The notes under the pieces are model-generated. The model saw only the letters and a program-made list of their open reading frames with translations, was not told the DNA's origin and did not search any database. A DNA stretch of 64,000 bases, from the NCBI GenBank assembly GCA_964438865.1, contig CAYTMI010000006.1:62001-126000 (forward strand), read 5' to 3'. Below are positions 60,234-64,000 of the stretch, one piece after another; positions within the stretch are counted from its first letter, which is position 1, and every line of letters begins with the position of its first letter. The position numbers and the translations under genes are program-made. The stretch is from G016234445 sp964438865. GTDB taxonomy: Bacteria > Chloroflexota > Dehalococcoidia > Tepidiformales > Tepidiformaceae.

Positions 60234-62456
60234 TCAGAGCAGCGCCTCGTACGCCTCGCGCAGGGGCTCGACGGATGTGTCGATAGGGCCGAAAGTGAAG
60301 GCGCCGCCGGCGGTCACCTTGCCCAGCCGGGTCACGGGGACGCCGATCTCGGCCGCGAGGTCCTCGAGGCGGGCGGCGCCGCCGCCCTGCCGGAAGACGT
60401 CGGGGGCGATGGTGACGATGATCCGGCCCTGGGCCTCGCCGAAGAGGGCCGCGTCCAGCCGGCCCGTCACTTCGGCCGCACCTTCGAACCCGAGCTCGCC
60501 GAGGATGGCCTTCTCGGCGAGTGCGACGGCAAGCCCGCCCTCCGCGCAGTCATGGGCGCTCAACAGCAAGCCTTCCGCGTGTGCCCGGAGCACGAGGTCG
60601 TGAAGGCGCTTCTCCGCCGCCAGGTCCACCGTGGGGAGGCCGGCAACCTTGCCGTGGACCGCCTCCAGGTACTCGCTCCCCCCGAGCGTCGCCGCGGGCT
60701 GGCCAATCGGCTGCCCAAGGAGCCAGACGGTCGCATCCGGGGTGGTGAAGGCGGACTTGAGGTGCTTCGCGACGTCGTCCAGGAGCCCCAACATCCCGAT
60801 GACCGGCGTCGGGTAGATCGGTCGGCCTGCTGTCTCGTTGTAGAGGCTGACGTTGCCGCTGACCACGGGCGTGCTGAAAGCGGCGCAGGCGTCGGCGATC
60901 CCGCGGATGGCGTGTTCAAGCGTGTAGTAGACGTCTAGCTTCTCGGGATTGCCGAAGTTCAGGCAGTCGGTGACGGCGACGGGTAGAGCCCCGGTGCAAA
61001 CGACGTTCCGTGCCGCCTCGGCGACGGCCGCCGCTCCCCCGGTGTAGGGGTCGAGATAGCAAATCCGCGGGTTACAGTCGGTGGTGAGCGAGATGCCGCG
61101 CTCCGTGCCCGGGACGCGGAGGACGGCCGCGTCGCCGCCGGGCCCGACCACCGTGTTGTTGAGCACCTGGTGGTCGTACTGGCGGAAGACGCCGCGCTTG
61201 CTGGCAATGTTCGGGCGGGCGAGGAGCCGAAGCAGGGTCATGGTCACATCCGCCGGCGCGAGGTCGGGGAGTGCTGCAGGGTTGAACTGGTTCAGCTCCA
61301 GGAGTTCGGGCGGGCGCACCCCGCGGCGACGGTACTGGGGCGGGTCGGTGGCAAGCTGCACGGGCACCCGGGCTACCTCGCGGCCACCGTCGAGGATCAC
61401 CACCTCGTCGCCGTCGGTGACCTGGCCAATCTCTTCGCAGTGGAGTTCCCAGCGGCGGAAGAGGGCGGCGACATCGTCGGCGTGCTCGCGCTTCGCGATC
61501 ACGAGCATCCGCTCCTGGCTCTCGCTGAGCATCACTTCGTAGGGGCGCATCCCCTCTTCCCGGCGCGGCACCTTGGCGAGTTCAAGCACGGCGCCCGAGT
61601 TGCCCTTCGCACAGCATTCGACCACGGAGCTGGTGAGGCCGGCAGCGCCGAGGTCCTGGAGGCCGACGATCCAGTCGCCGTGTTCGGAGGCGAGTTCGAA
61701 GCAGGCTTCCATCAGGAGCTTCTCCATGAAGGGGTTGCCGACCTGGACGGCGGGGCGCATCTCTTCGAAGCGAGCCTCCGGGTCGGTGCGGCTGGCGAGG
61801 CCACTGGCACCATGGATGCCGTCGCGGCCGGTGTCAGCGCCGACGAGGAGGAGCGGGTTGCCCGCACCGGTGGCGCGCGCGCTCAGGAGTTTTGCCGTCT
61901 CGGCGATGCCGACGCACATCGCATTCACCAGGGGGTTGCCGTTGTAGGCTTCGGCGAAGAAGATCTCGCCGCCGACGGTGGGGATGCCCAGGCAGTTCCC
62001 ATAGCCTCCGATCCCGGCGACAACGCCGTTGAAGAGGTAGCGGTTCTGGGGGTCGTCGGGGGGGCCGAAGCGGAGCGAATCGAGGATGGCGACCGGGTAG
62101 GCGCCCATCGCGAAGATGTCACGGACGATACCGCCGACACCGGTAGCGGCGCCTTCGCGGGGTTCGATCGCCGAGGGATGGTTGTGCGATTCGACCTTCA
62201 TCACGACACAGCGGCCTTCGCCGATGTCGATGGCCCCGGCGTTCTCGGCTCCGACCTTGGTGAGGACCTGGTCGCCGCCGGTTGGGAAGTAGCTGAAGAG
62301 CGGCCTGCTGTTCTTGTAGCCGCAGTGCTCGCTCCAGAGGGAGCCGAACATGCCGAGTTCGACCTCGTTCGGTTCGCGGCCAAGGCGCTGGACGAGGACC
62401 GCGTACTCCTCGCGGCTGAGGGCGACGGCGTCGAGGGCTTCCTGGTCAACGGGCAT
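60234..62456 (-). CDS. purL: Phosphoribosylformylglycinamidine synthase subunit PurL
   Basis: PurL makes FGAM from FGAR, ATP and glutamine-derived ammonia. The 740-residue protein is the small form that needs PurQ and PurS, which are not in the window. LWSEHCGYKNSRPLF, VKVESHNHPSAIEPREGAAT and GGIVRDIFAMGAYP are the hallmarks. ATG 62456 is chosen over ATG 62474 because TACCCT (62468-62463) lies exactly 6 nt before it. Confidence 0.97.
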   Translation of the reverse strand: MPVDQEALDAVALSREEYAVLVQRLGREPNEVELGMFGSLWSEHCGYKNSRPLFSYFPTGGDQVLTKVGAENAGAIDIGEGRCVVMKVESHNHPSAIEPREGAATGVGGIVRDIFAMGAYPVAILDSLRFGPPDDPQNRYLFNGVVAGIGGYGNCLGIPTVGGEIFFAEAYNGNPLVNAMCVGIAETAKLLSARATGAGNPLLLVGADTGRDGIHGASGLASRTDPEARFEEMRPAVQVGNPFMEKLLMEACFELASEHGDWIVGLQDLGAAGLTSSVVECCAKGNSGAVLELAKVPRREEGMRPYEVMLSESQERMLVIAKREHADDVAALFRRWELHCEEIGQVTDGDEVVILDGGREVARVPVQLATDPPQYRRRGVRPPELLELNQFNPAALPDLAPADVTMTLLRLLARPNIASKRGVFRQYDHQVLNNTVVGPGGDAAVLRVPGTERGISLTTDCNPRICYLDPYTGGAAAVAEAARNVVCTGALPVAVTDCLNFGNPEKLDVYYTLEHAIRGIADACAAFSTPVVSGNVSLYNETAGRPIYPTPVIGMLGLLDDVAKHLKSAFTTPDATVWLLGQPIGQPAATLGGSEYLEAVHGKVAGLPTVDLAAEKRLHDLVLRAHAEGLLLSAHDCAEGGLAVALAEKAILGELGFEGAAEVTGRLDAALFGEAQGRIIVTIAPDVFRQGGGAARLEDLAAEIGVPVTRLGKVTAGGAFTFGPIDTSVEPLREAYEALL

Positions 62457-62462
62457 GGCTAC

Positions 62463-62468
62463 AGGGTA
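62463..62468 (-). promoter_or_regulatory. -10 box TACCCT of purL, leaderless
   Basis: TACCCT, six bases, then ATG 62456 on the minus strand. Confidence 0.55.
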
Positions 62469-62506
62469 AGCCATTCCCGGCTTGCGATTGAGGCGGCGCG
62501 GCGGCG

Positions 62507-63841
62507 TCAGTCGAACGTGTACTTGATCCCGCCGGTGGGAGCGAAAGATGGCTTGATCCGCAGCTCGACGGGGGTTGCTCCGTCGGGGATGGCGAAGATG
62601 GCCCGGATCGTCACGGTAGTCCCGTCCTCCACACGCGCCGGGGCCGCGATGCCGCCGACAACGAGCAGTTCAGCGCCGGTGCTATCGGTCTCGCCGTCGT
62701 TTTCGTACTTGAGCTTCAGGCCGTCCGCCTCGATGGTGACGGCGCTATCGCTCGCGTTCCGCAAGGTCCATTCGAACGCGACCAACCGCTGCCCACGGCC
62801 GCCGGTCAGGATGGGCGCGAGGTCATCGGCGGGGTCGTAGGCACGGGCGAGGGTGAAGACGAAGGTGACGCGGTCGTCGAACCCGCGGTAGTAGGAAGTC
62901 GACGTGTCCCTGCCGCCGGCCAGGCGTTCGTAGTCCACGGTTGCGTCGTCGGTTTCGAAACTCAGCGCCACGGCAAGGATGATCAGCCCCCCGAGAAGGG
63001 CTGCCCACAGTCCCCCGAAGATGCCGCAGATGACCGTGGTGGTGTTCGAAGCAGGCCCGGCGTCTTCCGAAAGCGCAAAGGGCGGGAAGCGGTCGTTGAA
63101 CGAGGCGAAGTAGCCGATGACCCGGAAGTGCCACCGCGCCACGCCCGTAACGAAGGCGAACATGCCGCGGGGGTACGTCCCGGTGAAGAGGATGGCGAAC
63201 CACGAGAGGACGACGACCACGGAAACGGCCATGCCGAGGAAGACCAGGACAACCGCGTGGGGGATGAGGAGCGCGGCCTTCCAGAAGAACACCCGCCAGC
63301 GGCTGAGATGGCCGTCCGGGGGGTCGTCGTATTCGAGGGTGACGGGGCTCTTGTCGCGGTCGAAGCTGGGGTACTGGTCGGTGAGCAGGGTTGCGTAGGC
63401 CCACGAGCGGGCGGTGAACGCGAGGCCCCCGGAGGAGGCGGCGAACAGCCAACGCGGGTACCTCCGGCGGAGGAACACCGTCGCCCAGCCCGCAGTCAGC
63501 GCGGCGTTCACGACCGCCACCACCAGGTAGAGGAACAACCAGACCGGGACCAGGAGAGGGAGCCGGAGGAGCGTCTTCCATCGGCTGAACGATTCCGGGT
63601 ACTCGACGTCGAATCGCATCGGGTACGGTGTCGGCGGAGGGGGCGGGAACGCGGGATACGGCTGCGCTACCGGAGGGGTGGGGAGAGTCACCCATTCTGG
63701 CGCCGGGGCGGCAGGCTCCCCGGGAGCGGAGGGCTCGCCTTCGGGTGGGATCTCCGCCGAGGGATACTGCGGCCTGTCCCGGCCCGGGACGTCGAGCGGC
63801 GGCGCACCCTCGTAGTCGGGCGAAAAGGGGTCGTTGCTCAA
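62507..63841 (-). CDS. DUF4389 membrane protein with C-terminal DUF4352-like domain
   Basis: The 444-residue protein has a Pro-rich N-terminus, then DUF4389: YPESFSRWKTLLRLPLLVP, LSWFAILFTGTYPRGMFAF and ARWHFRVIGYFA, with four to six helices. After another helix an extracytoplasmic domain of about 150 residues has the pattern LVAFEWTLRNASDSAVTI, as in DUF4352/telokin-like folds. Function unknown. The TTG start at 63841 is tentative. It follows another DUF4389 gene on the same strand. Confidence 0.75.
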   Translation of the reverse strand: MSNDPFSPDYEGAPPLDVPGRDRPQYPSAEIPPEGEPSAPGEPAAPAPEWVTLPTPPVAQPYPAFPPPPPTPYPMRFDVEYPESFSRWKTLLRLPLLVPVWLFLYLVVAVVNAALTAGWATVFLRRRYPRWLFAASSGGLAFTARSWAYATLLTDQYPSFDRDKSPVTLEYDDPPDGHLSRWRVFFWKAALLIPHAVVLVFLGMAVSVVVVLSWFAILFTGTYPRGMFAFVTGVARWHFRVIGYFASFNDRFPPFALSEDAGPASNTTTVICGIFGGLWAALLGGLIILAVALSFETDDATVDYERLAGGRDTSTSYYRGFDDRVTFVFTLARAYDPADDLAPILTGGRGQRLVAFEWTLRNASDSAVTIEADGLKLKYENDGETDSTGAELLVVGGIAAPARVEDGTTVTIRAIFAIPDGATPVELRIKPSFAPTGGIKYTFD

Positions 63842-63895
63842 CGTGCACCTGCCTGGCTGGCGGCGACGCTTTCCGGCATCGCCGCCACCATGCCG

Positions 63896-64000
63896 CTAGC
63901 CCATCTGGAAGGGTGGGTATTCGTCGGTCATCAAGAGCGAATAGCCCTGGACGCGGGCGCTCCACTTCATCACGTTGGCGACGAAATCATGGAGGCCGGC
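63896..64000 (-). CDS. DUF4389 protein, C-terminal end only
   Basis: The frame enters from the window end and stops at TAG 63896. Its last 34 residues (VMKWSARVQGYSLLMTDEYPPF) match the end of DUF4389 domains. It is a paralogue of the next gene downstream, 54 bp away. Confidence 0.75.
   Translation of the reverse strand, partial: AGLHDFVANVMKWSARVQGYSLLMTDEYPPFQMG

Overview
This is a 64 kb stretch of a high-GC bacterial chromosome, coding-dense on both strands. It has no IS element, prophage or CRISPR array. The gene mix points to a Gram-variable, high-GC lineage, most plausibly Chloroflexota: small PurL, an F420-type nitroreductase relative, plant-like LeuA, inositol lipid genes, a pan-type RNA leader, and many promoters whose -10 box lies only 6-7 nt before the start codon. 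That assignment is an inference from gene content; no rRNA is present.

Layout. 1-9.6 kb: a hydroxyacid dehydrogenase cut by the window edge, a calcineurin-type phosphoesterase divergent from tsaE-tsaB-ndk, a CDF metal transporter, a DUF2961 (GH172-like) hydrolase between two short-chain dehydrogenases, an EamA transporter, a YkgJ protein and a TPR protein. 9.6-16.8 kb: leuA with a possible leader peptide, pdxS coupled to a DUF6081 gene, a diguanylate cyclase, a NadD-like nucleotidyltransferase and a class III CoA-transferase. 17-23.3 kb: a DUF5343 gene with an operator-like promoter, tRNA-Ser(GGA), tRNA-Arg(TCT), a possible structured RNA, DUF2157 and PD40-type proteins, a serine hydrolase, a Ddn-like protein and a haem-copper-oxidase-like membrane protein. 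23.5-28.9 kb: a tight six-gene operon (inositol-3-phosphate synthase, two acyltransferases, PHP phosphoesterase, PimA-like glycosyltransferase, CDP-alcohol transferase) that reads as a pathway for phosphatidylinositol and acylated inositol glycolipid. 28.9-36.1 kb: a peptidase MA-type protein behind prfB (with its programmed frameshift), a siroheme gene, dpaL-like and enoyl-CoA hydratase genes, two PNPOx-like genes and PPK2. 36-42.8 kb: GNAT and APH(6)-like kinase genes, uvrB, a TerB-like gene, and a TerC gene under a yybP-ykoY (Mn2+) riboswitch with a small acidic ORF between them. 42.9-50.4 kb: the most unusual block. It holds a tetrapyrrole-methylase-fold methyltransferase resembling borosin N-methyltransferases, a 1077-residue repetitive acidic protein, two Thr/Pro-rich membrane proteins and an ECF sigma factor, all on the minus strand. 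50.4-54.9 kb: panD-panB-panC behind a pan-like RNA hairpin and an intrinsic terminator, then mutM-P1 peptidase divergent from ruvA. 55.6-64 kb: a small anchored protein, an apparently circularly permuted DsbA-like protein, a small tyrosine phosphatase, a BtrH-like protein, an M16 peptidase, purL and two DUF4389 genes, the last cut by the window end.

Regulation stands out. About ten genes have a TANNNT-type hexamer, 6 or 7 nt, then ATG or GTG, which predicts leaderless mRNAs. Others carry clear GGAGG-type ribosome sites. Overlapping stop-start pairs (ATGA, GTGA) are common and mark the operons.
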